Of a stretch of DNA of 64,000 bases, positions 38,201 to 43,864 are shown piece by piece. A program made the position numbers and the translations under genes. The DNA is taken from contig JAHEIX010000020.1 of NCBI GenBank assembly GCA_024639165.1, positions 50,109 to 114,108 of the forward strand. Reading direction: 5' to 3'. Under the pieces are notes generated by a model. It was not told the DNA's origin. It made no database searches and saw only the letters and a program-made list of their open reading frames with translations. Numbering within the stretch: position 1 is the stretch's first letter; the number at the start of each line of letters is the position of its first letter. The stretch is from UBA7446 sp024639165. Lineage in GTDB: Bacteria; Bacteroidota; Bacteroidia; Flavobacteriales; Flavobacteriaceae.

Positions 38201-38534
38201 TAATTATCGGTGGTGTAGTATCTACTACACGTACCTCTCTATCTCTTATGGTTGTGTTGGAATCACTGTCAGTTACAGCATATTGAATATAATAATTGCC
38301 CAATTGCGTGTTATTGACCACACCTGTGATACTTATCGTGTTAGTCAAAACCCCATCTTCAGCGTCCTCGGCTGTAGCACCAAGCTCATTGTAAGCAGTG
38401 CCAACCTCTAATACATAAGGATTAGGACCGTTAAGTTTTATCGTAGGGTTAGTTACAACAGGAACAGATGAAAATCCCCCAAGTAGTACAGGGGAAAGGA
38501 TAAATAGTAAAGAAAGTTTACGCAATTTAAACAT
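23274..38534 (-). CDS. Giant SprB-like surface adhesin with T9SS type B sorting domain (5086 residues)
   Basis: One uninterrupted 15.3-kb frame. By eye, in order: signal peptide (1-24); three DUF5011/HYR-like Ig domains (about 30-258); about 36 tandem repeats of about 90 residues (260-3508); one PKD-like unit (3510-3598); about 9 repeats of a second type, about 98 residues (3600-4476); one or two SprB repeats (IACYGDRSGEIKVEM near 4508); a thrombospondin type 3-like Ca2+ segment (DADNDGIYDLIDADIDNDG, about 4635-4690); a PKD domain (IVWDFGD near 4938); and the type B C-terminal domain (MPNTFTPNNDNIND from 4992, ending TGTIFLLK). The last marks export by the type IX system. Flavobacterial SprB is a mobile adhesin for gliding. 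This protein has the same design but is dominated by other repeats, so it may be SprB itself or a separate adhesin. The downstream porP/sprF gene is coupled to it. Confidence 0.9.
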   Translation of the reverse strand: MFKLRKLSLLFILSPVLLGGFSSVPVVTNPTIKLNGPNPYVLEVGTAYNELGATAEDAEDGVLTNTISITGVVNNTQLGNYYIQYAVTDSDSNTTIRDREVRVVDTTPPIITRTGNAVVTLEVGDIYSEQGASATDNYDTSVSVVVGGDTVDTTTVGTYTVTYNATDTSNNAAAQVIRTVNVVDTTPPTITINSPNPLIISLGGAFSVPSYTTSDNSQGTVTVTVTENVNINTTGAYTVNYSASDPSGNTNSEVLNVYVGPEANAGTDTSICKNDEIYIGSSSANPSYTYQWTSSPAVGTADGPSIDNPGQAYTRAVPQVTTLFTLRVTTTIGGANVEETDDILVTVVDNPEASVIADTEICLGESIAVGATAVSGSTYQWSSSPAGFSSTIANPTFSPTNTTTFTLVETKTASPNCTETNSVTITVAQPATIYAGPNESICESDVTAGYRLDKATSSVTLASEIDYQWVALGGNGTFDDSTILNPIYYPGSTDISNGTVILELTGTPTGVCSITPSTSQTTLTIVPALIADAGPSPVELCANSSYTLAASVQNYASIQWTSNGSAGTLINANTANPTYTPSASDVINGGVTLTMTATPLAGCATPIPDTVNIQLTPEPEAFAGANKVICEGDNVILSDASMVNGASFTWTSSNGGQFITTGVAPSDFSYIPNNQDILAGGTVLTLTVTGQDSCGSVTNISNTSVTIHKVPEVDAGPANQTLCEGPNSINGASVNYGDTLQWSGGDGTFTGGDTLTPIYTPGPTDLINGTVTLTITATAFNSCSSPISDSVTFQVNAAPIANAGPNASVCANNSFTLSGASASNYSSLTWSSSGTGAFDSIAAEKPVYTPSLGDISSGFVRLTMTLQQDGCATVSDVMDLTIVPEATANAGTDLTVCQGEEAIISSASAQNYSSILWVVLTGSGTLQNETTIAPTYVPNPNETGTVTLRLTAQPNTDGVNNCGPPAMDTVKITIVAEPTANAGPNQTICEGDDIPLVDPNITATNYNQLVWSTLGDGSFTDVNNLNPTYTPGTNDRLSGQVTLRLEALPNSPCATSATSEMLLSITRIPLVDAGPASIDYCETDTVISLNNSTVLYADNVLWTTSGSGSFSPSASATNPQYFPLATDIANGSVVLTLTGLQNPGNCGAQSSDDILINFIELPTADAGPDATICDDNSFTLGQATATNYASVTWLSSGTGTFDNNTIQNPTYTPSAQDIALGSPITLTVTAVGIDPCQVTESDSMDLTLAPSPEMEVGNDRFLCENTDLSINLTAGVDVSHVDTNSYQWTSSGTGIFLPVNTLSTVYQHSPEDLAGGVPIQITLTAQPLAPCATPISDSFMLTLVENPTASVGPTAITICDTGHTFNQAVATNYQSIQWTNLTGTGNIQNSTSENATYIPNQADINAGTVTLRFTANPINPCGAIAQEDVVVTIQPSAEVYAGDDAVICEGDVFVVATATEANTTSLLWSSPTRGTFSNGTGLAPTFTPTPAEIAAGQATLVLTGQPESPCTTPVSDTMILIIQNQPDVEAGVNTTICEGDTYQTNTATLGYSGGSLWTTSGTGSFANSTDLNTTYTPSAADITNGFVELKLTANAIGPCTGTIEDVVTVTIAPKATVSIVPDAATICADDTYTFSASQIIDINVSSFNWITSGDGTFFDATEEAPTYTPGPGDIINGSVTLTVQVNADSVCSNPTDSDSFTLTIDPKPTIDLSAAATKVCFGSQLTINSTINNYQTITWEILSGGGTLVSGGNSENPIYEPAVDSEIVRLKVSATGINPCTVTETQELVINVTGLPEITAFPADSESCDILPYVISGTLTNSKESSVLWTTSGSGTFDNPTNSNPTYTPTLADVTTGYVDLTMTAIAASPCDVTVNDADTFRLTLTKAPTVNAGADDSLCVDSNYTISDASEANTLSYSWTSNGTGTWQNQNTLNATYIPSDVDKSNGFVILTLTGNGNGSCDPVLDQKRIDIIPTPVVDLIPSADYCTNEPGISLSATALENYSTVAWFTSSTSGTFSSTNTLTTTYYPSADDYAAGQVTITLRANPLASCTSFEEDTMTLNFVQAPEVNAGVDQIICEDQSANLNATVNYQNSLLWTTSGTGTFENGVDTISNPVYNPSITDIQNGFVTLTLRAIGDATCAPTTDDMRIDFAPNPKVTIGTDLTYCENQTVTLSDVVIQDASSILWETTALGTLTNVNTANPTYTPANNELGPVTLKLTVGATSPCTVTQTFTKVINYVANPDANAGPDLSYCEVDGDITITGATTSTGATIAWNIIVGTGSLSNGATISPTYSPSTQDYINGEVRLELRALGTSGCADATDELIITLTPTPLVNAGTDASICQNETFTTTNASVSYSSNFAWSTPDGLGILNTSPNDLNASYTPAVGEVGTIRLLLTAQSDNGCPTVVQDEILITINPPATADAGVDQTLCEGDNVSLTGTATNSTNTLWTTTGSGIFVPDASSLNAQYQPSPSDYSSGNITLTLAVDGIGSCSTVTDNMTVAFAPTPNVYAGADAEICVGDDYNLVDATLTNGQNIQWSIVAGDGSFIGSVNSVNPTYSPGPQDLIDGAATLRLSADGIDPCQNTTSDDIVITITPLPTLSVVPNFAACEGEISITGTQATNYSTVQWQVIQGTGTLNVADPLAPIYTTSATDVVNGTVTLRATANGTGACNINSVEKEIILTISESGTVDAGSSMASCEATAYTFNNNAQTDNVTNLFWTHDGTGTITSGQGTLTPTYTPASGETGTITFTLEADQLSPCAGKISDTVSLEFIANPQADAGSSFTTCEGSFTLNGVVSNTNSFQWSGGAGVFSPNNNSTLTPTYTPTAQEISQGFVSIILTADAIAPCNIPATSLVTVYFDDAVSVDAGPATASVCAGDSYVLSTASVSNFSSFTWSTSGSGTFSPNESDQNPTYTPSASDIASGQVTLTLNVTGSGSCSTASDDLVLTIDPLPSITTAASTLMFCDDVSQLSVSGVSAVNYNPSSLKWITNGAGFFIDDNALNPEYVPQGADFASGVILYASVNGVASMACSSAVAQTQISINFSTAVSVYAGPAAEICSNETFAITNATVSPNATILWSTSGTGTFSNQTDLNPIYTPSASDIVNGSIELTITGTGDPVCTPASDSITLSINQSPEISLAQNIFNVCTSETEVAITGVGIQYEDSFIWSHDGQGSFKVSDTALNQVYVPAGNDFSQGVTLTLTANGVGSCAISPVVEQIKINFYDQVQVDAGTDQAGICANENFQISNAVATNAASFEWSSPGADGVFSETTTNINPIYIPSPTDISNGTVTLRLTAYGLGTCADVYDEITLTIDPVVDVYAGADVVLCASDTSYTLSDAFANNYQSVSWSKSDGTTTGFTDVSSVNPQYLFTAAEKEAGFITLILKGYGANNCSTVTEDSVTISFTPSVSLSAGSDGNVCYGSSFVVSDATITSGSYDAIQWTTTGTGTLLFANTLTPEYLPSAGDLASANKQVTLTMTVTPKSVCGATPVQDAMTLTIDEAISGTASIQGNATICEGETITYTLTGLSGASTYNWTVPSGASIISGDGTNQITLKFDTFNQNTNATLAVVAANACPNTDTTATLDLQIFADPELQLLSGSSQAKICTDELMTPIVYELKGGANDASIEWFESGIAVPTPSGLVFSSNGTQAEISGTPESVTNETVYNYKLTASTLGCTATAIETGELTLLATPKARLKPTSNNTQVLCEGAALQPIEYSLSNATAYSFNWTTIQPSGFTVVYNNTTNTLVISGNADNVSQQTVYNYTLIPQNQTNGCSGSAVTGQITVNADSELMLSSTNNIQTICEGTAIDDIIYSLGGDATNVSISGAASSWMSVNVNAGVVTISGSPTANITATTDYNFSITTTGGSCVEKTLNGTIEVTPSPSISLNTSSVGTTSQTVCEGQAIQTISLDLNDLGSNSNVIVSNLPVGVNYNVSGNTLTIAGTPTSVNTFAAYNYLVEVRSGDNNCTGTFNGTIQVQAQDEITIQPGTNSSGSYCFGDVISPITYNFAGGTTGAVIEWTENGTVITGDPSGISASINSNSITISGSLTANVSTQTEYGYTITSVNSGICSNTMSVSGSLTLDPLPTLILNNLSGQINQQVCENIAINDIVYDVSGANTVQIDWDVTPSGINSQFNVASGQFTISGTVQNINADTSYNYTIVAENQLTGCTSVNRSGTLTVFAAHELNLSSGSTTASQEFCEGTPLPNDIIYDFGGGATSAKVVGLDNTGLNWIVIGNQLTISGTPTTDISTQQTLNYSVETVGNICGSTSLTGFIRLNPDTKINVAASSGALNQTRCEGIGIDNIVFDIPEAYWAYEVSGLPNGVSPSYDATTKQLTISGTPSNNITTDQTYSYLVKTINQTGCDSPMFTGNIVVVAGPELTNLGTSGTLNQSVCIGSDIDKISIRFANGTTPYVTNLPNGLNTQVIGDVFEITGNITQGGQYSFDIATANSVCVTPISIGVQIDVLPNFSILNQVEAGYKDDLSLDIGASQVKNIACYGDRSGEIKVEMSDNTYTYYYAWTGPNNYSNTTTSNHIQNLLPGTYTVNVGSINANTCSITETYIVKGPDPLQIQTNEIVPVSCDGTDDGIISIQATGGNTDFYKQLTWYYFEEETSCFTYTLTLRDADNDGIYDLIDADIDNDGVTDAGKTDANSDGIEDSADIDSDGVVDPNYVLSNVSYQNCDSGQFVSLSLVNGDFSASGSLVVCARPSSVSVEAKLDHDLDPTTPLIGSVTVGGGTASCYSGSWIVVSSLTGSSYASKLKEGLYKVKVEEVEFSTGNVYCEIEETFEVTKNEISYANVSVSDTYCLENSGTIDLDVRATSELLYFYYNGVKVPETNVSVIAENFSEKRYRLSITSPVDLATLEIQDEFGCGIAVNTDLLDITVNDPSFTYTSPEYERYGTISERTSVSFKLSGINSYGSIVWDFGDASATKSGSQVTHIYQAEGTYTVTLTAYNASGCFKTTTQEIVVGKGYSLIMPNTFTPNNDNINDRIGPSFTGLKEVNFYVYNKSGVLIYEESVTENSLAANSVIKVLGWDGSNSDPNSNYYVYKIIATRLNDEIITETGTIFLLK
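25105..27737 (-). repeat. Second repeat array inside the giant adhesin (about 9 units of about 98 residues)
   Basis: Each unit opens with a Cys motif such as QTVCEGQAI or QEFCEGTPL, then I.Y.L.G, a central TISGTP/TISGSP segment, and a YNY/YSY strand before a second Cys. The unit differs from the 90-residue repeat upstream. Copies are diverged at DNA level. Count was made by eye and may be off by one. Confidence 0.75.
28008..37757 (-). repeat. Main repeat array inside the giant adhesin (about 36 units of about 90 residues)
   Basis: Unit pattern: ..ADAGPDATICEGD..L..A...NY.S..W.TSGTGTF.N...LNPTYTPSA.DI.NG.VTLTLTA.....PC......D...LTI. Nearly every unit has one Cys in the ICEGD motif and one before the last strand, fitting an Ig/PKD-like sandwich with one disulfide. 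Ends are placed from GPEANAG to TLTIDE. Units vary widely in DNA sequence, so this is an old array, not a recent expansion. Count by eye. Confidence 0.8.
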
Positions 38535-38832
38535 ATAAATGAGGCTAATAAACCTTTAAGTATTAAATTCAAATTTAAGCATATTTATTTTGTCATGTGT
38601 ATTTAGCATCGTACTTTATGAAATATGTCATTTGTTGAGCCTTCATTTTGGTATAAACCATTTCATAAATGTAAGCATCAAAACATTGAACTAAAGTGGC
38701 GCAAAAGCATTTTTTCATAATGGTAAAAACAAAACTTGTAAATAGCTGCTGGTAGAATTGTTAAAATTAAATCTCGGTGCTATTACAAACGTAAATATTA
38801 AAAGTTATATTGCTTTTTTATAAAAAAAACAT
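38535..38832. other. AT-rich intergenic region between the giant gene and the sulfatase remnant
   Basis: 298 bp, very AT-rich, between divergent genes. It should hold the promoter of the adhesin-sprF unit (see the element at 38570-38577). I see no RNA gene, no long inverted repeat and no mobile-element end. Confidence 0.5.
38570..38577 (-). promoter_or_regulatory. Candidate -10 element of the giant adhesin gene
   Basis: TAAATTTG on the minus strand, 35 bp before the ATG at 38534. Exact TAnnTTTG match, but no TTG at -33 spacing and the region is AT-rich, so chance is possible. Confidence 0.4.
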
Positions 38833-39411
38833 ATGAAGTTGTTTAAAGTTCTTGTACTTGTAGCACTAGCATCAATAATCACAGGTTCTAAAGCCTATAA
38901 ACCAACAGAAAAGGTCAATGTACTGTTTATAGTTGCTGATGACTTGAACTGCGCCCTTGGTGCTTATGGTGACCCGTTAGCCAAAACACCAAATATAGAC
39001 CGGCTCGCCGAAGAGGGCTTGCTCTTTACAGAAGCCCATGTGCAATATCCACTTTGTGGGCCCTCAAGGGTCTCTTTTATGACGAGCTTGTATCCTGATC
39101 AAACAAAATCCAAAGATCTCCGATTGTTTGTGAGACAAACTATTCCAGACGTTGTTACATTGGGGCAAAAACTCAGATTAGAAAACTATCATTCTGTACG
39201 GGTAGGTAAAATTTATCACAACCATAATCCGAGGGATATTGGAACAGCTGGTCACGATGATTCTTTTACTTGGGATCGTACCGTAAATCCCTACGGGCGT
39301 GATAAAAAAGAGGAGTATAAACTTGAGGGCTTGAAGGAGGTCTTGAATGGAGGTGTCTTGAGTTGGTTTGAAGCGGATGGCACTGTTAAGCAAATATTTT
39401 CCTTTAACTAG
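38833..39411 (+). pseudogene. Truncated sulfatase (N-terminal part only)
   Basis: A 192-residue frame with a signal peptide (LFKVLVLVALASIITGSKA) and the start of an iduronate-2-sulfatase-type sulfatase. It has metal ligands in VADDLN (Asp36, Asp37), the formylglycine motif CGPSR (Cys75) and SWFEADGT near its end. Full family members have roughly 450-500 residues. Here the frame stops after QIFSFN, and the 73 bp before galE are too short for the rest. The C-terminal domain and several active-site residues are gone. It is most likely a decayed polysaccharide-degradation gene. No neighbouring sulfatase, SusC/D or anaerobic maturase gene is present. Confidence 0.8.
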
Positions 39412-39484
39412 AATTAAGTATTTCTGTCTGGGTGTATGCAGCTTTACACACTTCTTAATATGGAGATAATATAGCCGAGGTAGT

Positions 39485-40504
39485 TTACTGTAGATCTCTG
39501 ATTTTCTTCTCCCAAGCCCAAGCAGATGCCACGGCTTCGTCTAAGCTGCGTTTGGTTTTCCAACCCAAGACTTCATGGGCTTTTGTAGTATCTGCATAGG
39601 CCGCAATCACATCTCCAGCACGTCTCTTTCCGATTTCATATGTCAGTTTTTGACCTGATACACGCTCAAAACTTTCAATTACTTCTAACACGCTACTTCC
39701 TTTACCTGTGCCCAAATTGAACACTTCATAAGCATCTGTGCTTTTACGCCCTAAGATGCGTTCTAAGGCCACCACGTGTGCCTCTGCCAAATCCACTACG
39801 TGTATATAATCTCTAACGTTGGTGCCATCTGGAGTAGGGTAGTCGTTGCCAAAAACAGTAAGTTTTGGGTAAAGTCCTGCTGCAGTTTGAGTAATAAAAG
39901 GCACTAAATTCTGTGGTTTTCCAAGGGGAAGTTCTCCAATCGCATTCGAGGGATGCGCACCAATTGGATTAAAATAACGAAGTGAAATTGCCCTAAAGTT
40001 TTTAACTGCCTTGACAGTGTCTACCAAGATTTCTTCCCCCACTTGCTTTGTGTTGCCATAAGGAGACATGGCGGGTTTCACTGGCGAGCTTTCTGAAATG
40101 GGAAGCTCGGTAGCTTCTCCATATACCGTACAAGACGAACTGAAAATAAAGGGAATGAATTTGTTTGAGTTTTCAATTTCTGCCAGTAAATTCAGCAATG
40201 ATCCAAGGTTGTTTTGGTAGTAAGCAATGGGTTTCTCAACGCTTTCTCCTACGGCCTTTGCGGCAGCAAAGTGAATGATTCCCGTGATGTTGTGGGATTT
40301 AAAAACCTCTACAACGCCCAAACTATTTTGCAGATTTAATTCTTGAAATTTTGGAAGTGTCCCACTTGCTGCTTCAATGCCTTCTAAAACCTCAAGGGTT
40401 GAATTGGACAAGTCATCTATAATAAGTACCTCGTGACCTTTTTCTTGTAGTGCTACTACGGTGTGAGATCCTATAAAACCCAGTCCACCTGTTACTAAAA
40501 TCAT
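39485..40504 (-). CDS. galE: UDP-glucose 4-epimerase
   Basis: A 339-residue extended short-chain dehydrogenase that interconverts UDP-glucose and UDP-galactose for surface polysaccharides. NAD-binding GGLGFIGSHT (residues 6-15), catalytic SSSCTVYGE (122-130), the Tyr149-xxx-Lys153 pair (YGNTK), RYFNPIGAHP and the late motif RRAGDVIAAYAD are all present. Its own promoter element (TACTTTTG, 40529-40522) lies between it and the DUF885 gene upstream. Confidence 0.96.
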   Translation of the reverse strand: MILVTGGLGFIGSHTVVALQEKGHEVLIIDDLSNSTLEVLEGIEAASGTLPKFQELNLQNSLGVVEVFKSHNITGIIHFAAAKAVGESVEKPIAYYQNNLGSLLNLLAEIENSNKFIPFIFSSSCTVYGEATELPISESSPVKPAMSPYGNTKQVGEEILVDTVKAVKNFRAISLRYFNPIGAHPSNAIGELPLGKPQNLVPFITQTAAGLYPKLTVFGNDYPTPDGTNVRDYIHVVDLAEAHVVALERILGRKSTDAYEVFNLGTGKGSSVLEVIESFERVSGQKLTYEIGKRRAGDVIAAYADTTKAHEVLGWKTKRSLDEAVASAWAWEKKIRDLQ

Positions 40505-40521
40505 ATACTAATATTGAAATA

Positions 40522-40529
40522 CAAAAGTA
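40522..40529 (-). promoter_or_regulatory. Probable -10 element of galE
   Basis: TACTTTTG on the minus strand, 17 bp before the galE ATG and 12 bp past the end of the DUF885 gene. Exact TAnnTTTG match. Confidence 0.55.
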
Positions 40530-40540
40530 TGCATTTCTCT

Positions 40541-42304
40541 TTAGCCTTCCTTTTCACTATTTACCCACAAATTTACTTTGTTTTCCAATAGTGCTAACGG
40601 AATACAACCTGATTCCAATATTACGCGGTGAAATGCTCTAATATCAAAGCGATCGCCAAGTGCTTTTTCTGCCATGGCACGAAGCTCCATGATTTTAAGT
40701 TGTCCAATTTTATATGATAACGCCTGTCCTGGGTTTGCCATATACCGTTCTATTTCAGATGTTATGGCGTATTCAGGTTCTGCTTCGTTGGCTAAAGAAT
40801 ACGCAATGGCTTGTTCTCTTGTCCAGCCTTTGGTATGTAGCCCCGTATCAACAACCAGTCGAATGGCACGGTGCATTTCTGCACTTAACATGCCAAAATA
40901 TTGATATGGGTCGTCGTAAAGCCCAAGTTCTTGACCAAGTGATTCACAGTAAAGTGCCCAGCCTTCGCCATAGGAGCTGTACCAAAGTGTTTTTCTAAAG
41001 TCAGGTAGAGCTGTATTTTCTTGCTGTAAAGAGATTTGGAAGTGATGCCCAGGAATAGCCTCATGTAAAAACAAATCTTCATCAGAAAAAATATTGTATT
41101 CCTTTACGTTTGGTATAGGCACGTAAAACACCCCTGGACGTGTGCCATCTAGCGACCCTGGATTGTAGTGTGCACTTGCCGATTTTTCTCTAAAAGCTTC
41201 AACCCTGCGCACCTCAAAAGCAGTTTTGGGTTGTAACTCAAACAGGGCATCTACTTTAGCCTTCATCTTGTCGTGAATAGCGTTAAAGTTGTCAATGACT
41301 TGTTGTGCATCATCAAAAGGCATAAGTGATTTACGTGTACGCACATGATCAAAAAAGGCATTTAAATCACCCTTAAAGCCCACCTGTTCTTTGATGCGTT
41401 CCATTTCACTGCGTAAACGCGCAACTTCAGAAAGTCCAAGTTGATGGATTTCGTCAGCACTCATGTTTGTAGTAGTGTAGCGTCTAATAGCATAGTTGTA
41501 ATAATCTTCTCCAAAAGAGTAGGCATCAAACCCGCTGCTGTTACGCCCCGCTTCTAAATATTCATCTCCCATAAATGTTACCAAACTTTGATAGGCAGGT
41601 ATGATTTTATTGGTGACCATATCGGCATAAGCTTTAGAAAGCTTTTCTTTTTGTACTGCAGTAAAATCTTCTGGAAAATTGCGAGCAGGGGTATAGAAAA
41701 TATTTTTTTCTAAATCGGCTTCAGTAATAGATGCTAGCTGTGGAACAATCTTACGGATTAATGATTTTGGCAATACTATACCGCGCTCAATACCTTCTTC
41801 CATGCGCGCTTTTGCACTTGACAACCAAACCACGTAATCGTCTACTCTAGAGCGCCAATTTTCATAGTCCTCAACTGTTTTAAATGGCTGTGCGCCAGTC
41901 CCTGTAGCCAATTGACCTATGGTTAGTTGTAGGGTCCACATTTGGTCAATGGGAAGTAATTCACTGGGGAATTCCATTCCCATCAAACTGGTTTCGCATT
42001 CCCACTTTAGTATTTCTTTACTCAACTTGTCTTCTTCACGCAAACTTTTTTCATCTATAGCATTGAGCTGTTGGAGTATATCGCTGTAAAAAGCCTTGTG
42101 CTTGCTTATGACAGCATCTGACAGGTAATTTGGCAAATAATCGTTGTAGCGGCTGTCTCCTTGATAAGTAGCGTCAACGGGATTCATTTTTAGTGTTTCC
42201 TCATGATAGGTTTTCATTAGGTCTTGCAACTCTTGTGTTGATGTGGAGGTCGTACAACCAGACACCAGTGCCAAAGTAAAAAGGAGTAACATGAAAGTTC
42301 TCAT
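40541..42304 (-). CDS. DUF885-family lipoprotein (putative zinc peptidase)
   Basis: A 587-residue protein with a lipoprotein signal (LALVSGC, Cys17), so membrane-anchored in the envelope. The DUF885 family has a conserved HExxxGHH motif, seen here as HEAIPGHHFQ near residues 414-423, plus ALYCESLGQELGLY and AIAYSLANEAEPEYAI. This pattern suggests a thermolysin-like metal hydrolase; substrates are not established, though peptides are likely. It follows the M48 protease by 21 bp, forming an envelope protease pair. Confidence 0.85.
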   Translation of the reverse strand: MRTFMLLLFTLALVSGCTTSTSTQELQDLMKTYHEETLKMNPVDATYQGDSRYNDYLPNYLSDAVISKHKAFYSDILQQLNAIDEKSLREEDKLSKEILKWECETSLMGMEFPSELLPIDQMWTLQLTIGQLATGTGAQPFKTVEDYENWRSRVDDYVVWLSSAKARMEEGIERGIVLPKSLIRKIVPQLASITEADLEKNIFYTPARNFPEDFTAVQKEKLSKAYADMVTNKIIPAYQSLVTFMGDEYLEAGRNSSGFDAYSFGEDYYNYAIRRYTTTNMSADEIHQLGLSEVARLRSEMERIKEQVGFKGDLNAFFDHVRTRKSLMPFDDAQQVIDNFNAIHDKMKAKVDALFELQPKTAFEVRRVEAFREKSASAHYNPGSLDGTRPGVFYVPIPNVKEYNIFSDEDLFLHEAIPGHHFQISLQQENTALPDFRKTLWYSSYGEGWALYCESLGQELGLYDDPYQYFGMLSAEMHRAIRLVVDTGLHTKGWTREQAIAYSLANEAEPEYAITSEIERYMANPGQALSYKIGQLKIMELRAMAEKALGDRFDIRAFHRVILESGCIPLALLENKVNLWVNSEKEG

Positions 42305-42325
42305 AGTGGTAGAATTTATTTTAAA

Positions 42326-43153
42326 TTAGTTTATATTGGTTATTGTCTTTATTTCTCCTGCCAGTGTTTTGGCTTGAGGAATCCATTCTTTTAGGTTTGC
42401 AATTCGTCGATCTTCACTGGGATGCGTACTTAAAAACTCCGGTTGTTTTCCTTTTGATTGCGCTTTCATGCGCGCCCAAAGCTTAGGTGCTTCTTCGGGG
42501 TTATACCCAGCAATGGTCATAAGCTCTAACCCGATTTTATCGGCTTCAGACTCGTGTTTTCTGCTAAAAGGAAGCATTCCTCCAACAGTGGTGCCTATGC
42601 CATAGGCCATCATTATCCGCTCCCTTTTACGCTCGTCTTGATTTTTACTTACTTCAGCAGTAATCATGCCGCCAGCTTGTTGAACTATCCCTAAAGACAT
42701 CCGTTGTGCTCCGTGGTCTGCAAGTGCGTGGGCTACTTCATGTCCCATGATAGTAGCAATGCCGTCAGGGTTGTCTGCAATGTCCATGATACCCGTGTAA
42801 AAAACAATTTTGCCACCCGGCATACACCAAGCATTTACTTGATCGCTTTTTACCAGACGATATTCCCAGTCGTACTCATCAAGTAGATTGGGTTGTCCTT
42901 TATAGCTGAAATAGGCCTTTGCTGCTTTGGCAATATCTCTTCCAATACTTGATACAAGTTTGGCGTTTTCTGTATCACGAACGATTTCATGTTCGCTTAG
43001 AAAAGCTTCATATTGTTTGAGTGACATGGCAAAAAGCGGCTTGTTATCACCAAAAAAGTTGAGTGTTTTTTTCCCCGTAAGGGTGTTTGTTTTACACCCT
43101 ACAACAATGGAAAGAAGGAGCAATAACGTTAATGTTAATTTGAAGGGTTTCAT
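42326..43153 (-). CDS. M48-family metallopeptidase lipoprotein
   Basis: A 275-residue lipoprotein (lipobox SIVVGC, Cys20) with the zinc motif HEVAH (138-142) and the downstream glutamate in KHESEADKIG (about 202-211), as in LoiP/YcaL/BepA-type M48C peptidases. Such enzymes act in the periplasm on misassembled outer-membrane proteins. The C-terminus keeps the FLSTHPSEDRRI motif of the family. It lies between rpe and the DUF885 lipoprotein. A 10-bp inverted repeat ends in a T-run just before its ATG. Confidence 0.92.
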   Translation of the reverse strand: MKPFKLTLTLLLLLSIVVGCKTNTLTGKKTLNFFGDNKPLFAMSLKQYEAFLSEHEIVRDTENAKLVSSIGRDIAKAAKAYFSYKGQPNLLDEYDWEYRLVKSDQVNAWCMPGGKIVFYTGIMDIADNPDGIATIMGHEVAHALADHGAQRMSLGIVQQAGGMITAEVSKNQDERKRERIMMAYGIGTTVGGMLPFSRKHESEADKIGLELMTIAGYNPEEAPKLWARMKAQSKGKQPEFLSTHPSEDRRIANLKEWIPQAKTLAGEIKTITNIN

Positions 43154-43154
43154 T

Positions 43155-43196
43155 AAAAAGATTTGATGACTTAAAAATAAGAAATTAAATCTTTTT
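43155..43196 (-). repeat. Inverted repeat between rpe and the M48 gene
   Basis: Ten-base perfect arms (AAAAAGATTT at 43155-43164, AAATCTTTTT at 43187-43196) around a 22-nt AT-rich spacer. On the minus strand the second arm ends in five T just before the M48 start codon. It may be a weak terminator for rpe or a chance AT-rich palindrome. Confidence 0.35.
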
Positions 43197-43201
43197 AGCT
43201 C

Positions 43202-43864
43202 CTATGCATTGGCAACTTGCCGTAAGTTTTTGATGGTTTCAAGCGGATTCTTTGAAGAAAAAACAAAACTCCCAGCAACCAACACATCCGCACCAGCTTC
43301 AACCAAATCGGTGCAGTTTGTAGCATTAACACCTCCGTCAATCTCAATAAGTGTTGCTGATTTATTTGCATCTATCATGGCACGGAGCTTGCGCACCTTG
43401 CCGTAGGTATTTTGGATAAATTTTTGCCCACCGAATCCAGGGTTTACACTCATAATACATACCACATCAATAGCATTGATAACGTCTTCTAGTACGCTTA
43501 CTGGTGTATGCGGATTTAGCGCAACTCCAGCTTGCATACCTGCATCTTTGATGGCCTGTAGGGTTCTGTGTAAGTGTGTGCAAGCTTCGGCGTGGACAGT
43601 TAAAACATCAGCACCTATTTGAGCAAAAGTTTCAATATAGCGATCGGGATCTACAATCATTAAATGTAGATCCAATGTTTTTTTGGTGTGTTGTGCCATG
43701 GCTTTAAGCACGGGCATTCCAAATGAAATATTAGGAACAAAAACACCGTCCATAATATCCAAATGAAACCAATCTGCTTCACTTTGGTTTACCATATTGA
43801 TGTCGCGTTCTAAATTGGCAAAGTCCGCTGCCAACATTGACGGTGCAATTTTAACTGTGCCCAT
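43202..43864 (-). CDS. rpe: Ribulose-phosphate 3-epimerase
   Basis: A 220-residue TIM-barrel enzyme of the pentose phosphate pathway. Conserved features: IAPSMLAADFANLE, HLDIMDGVFVPNISFG (metal His and Asp), LDLHLMIVDPDRYI, VMSVNPGFGGQKFI and EIDGGVNATN. Length is typical. The ATG overlaps the rpoD stop by 1 nt (TAATG), so it is translationally coupled to the sigma factor gene. Confidence 0.97.
   Translation of the reverse strand: MGTVKIAPSMLAADFANLERDINMVNQSEADWFHLDIMDGVFVPNISFGMPVLKAMAQHTKKTLDLHLMIVDPDRYIETFAQIGADVLTVHAEACTHLHRTLQAIKDAGMQAGVALNPHTPVSVLEDVINAIDVVCIMSVNPGFGGQKFIQNTYGKVRKLRAMIDANKSATLIEIDGGVNATNCTDLVEAGADVLVAGSFVFSSKNPLETIKNLRQVANA

Noticed and set aside
23483..38411. Many open frames antisense or out of frame inside the giant adhesin gene (for example 29905-30255, 35511-35897, 38010-38411 on plus)
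   Set aside because: They mirror the repeat pattern of the real frame, have no family resemblance, no promoter and no neighbours of their own.
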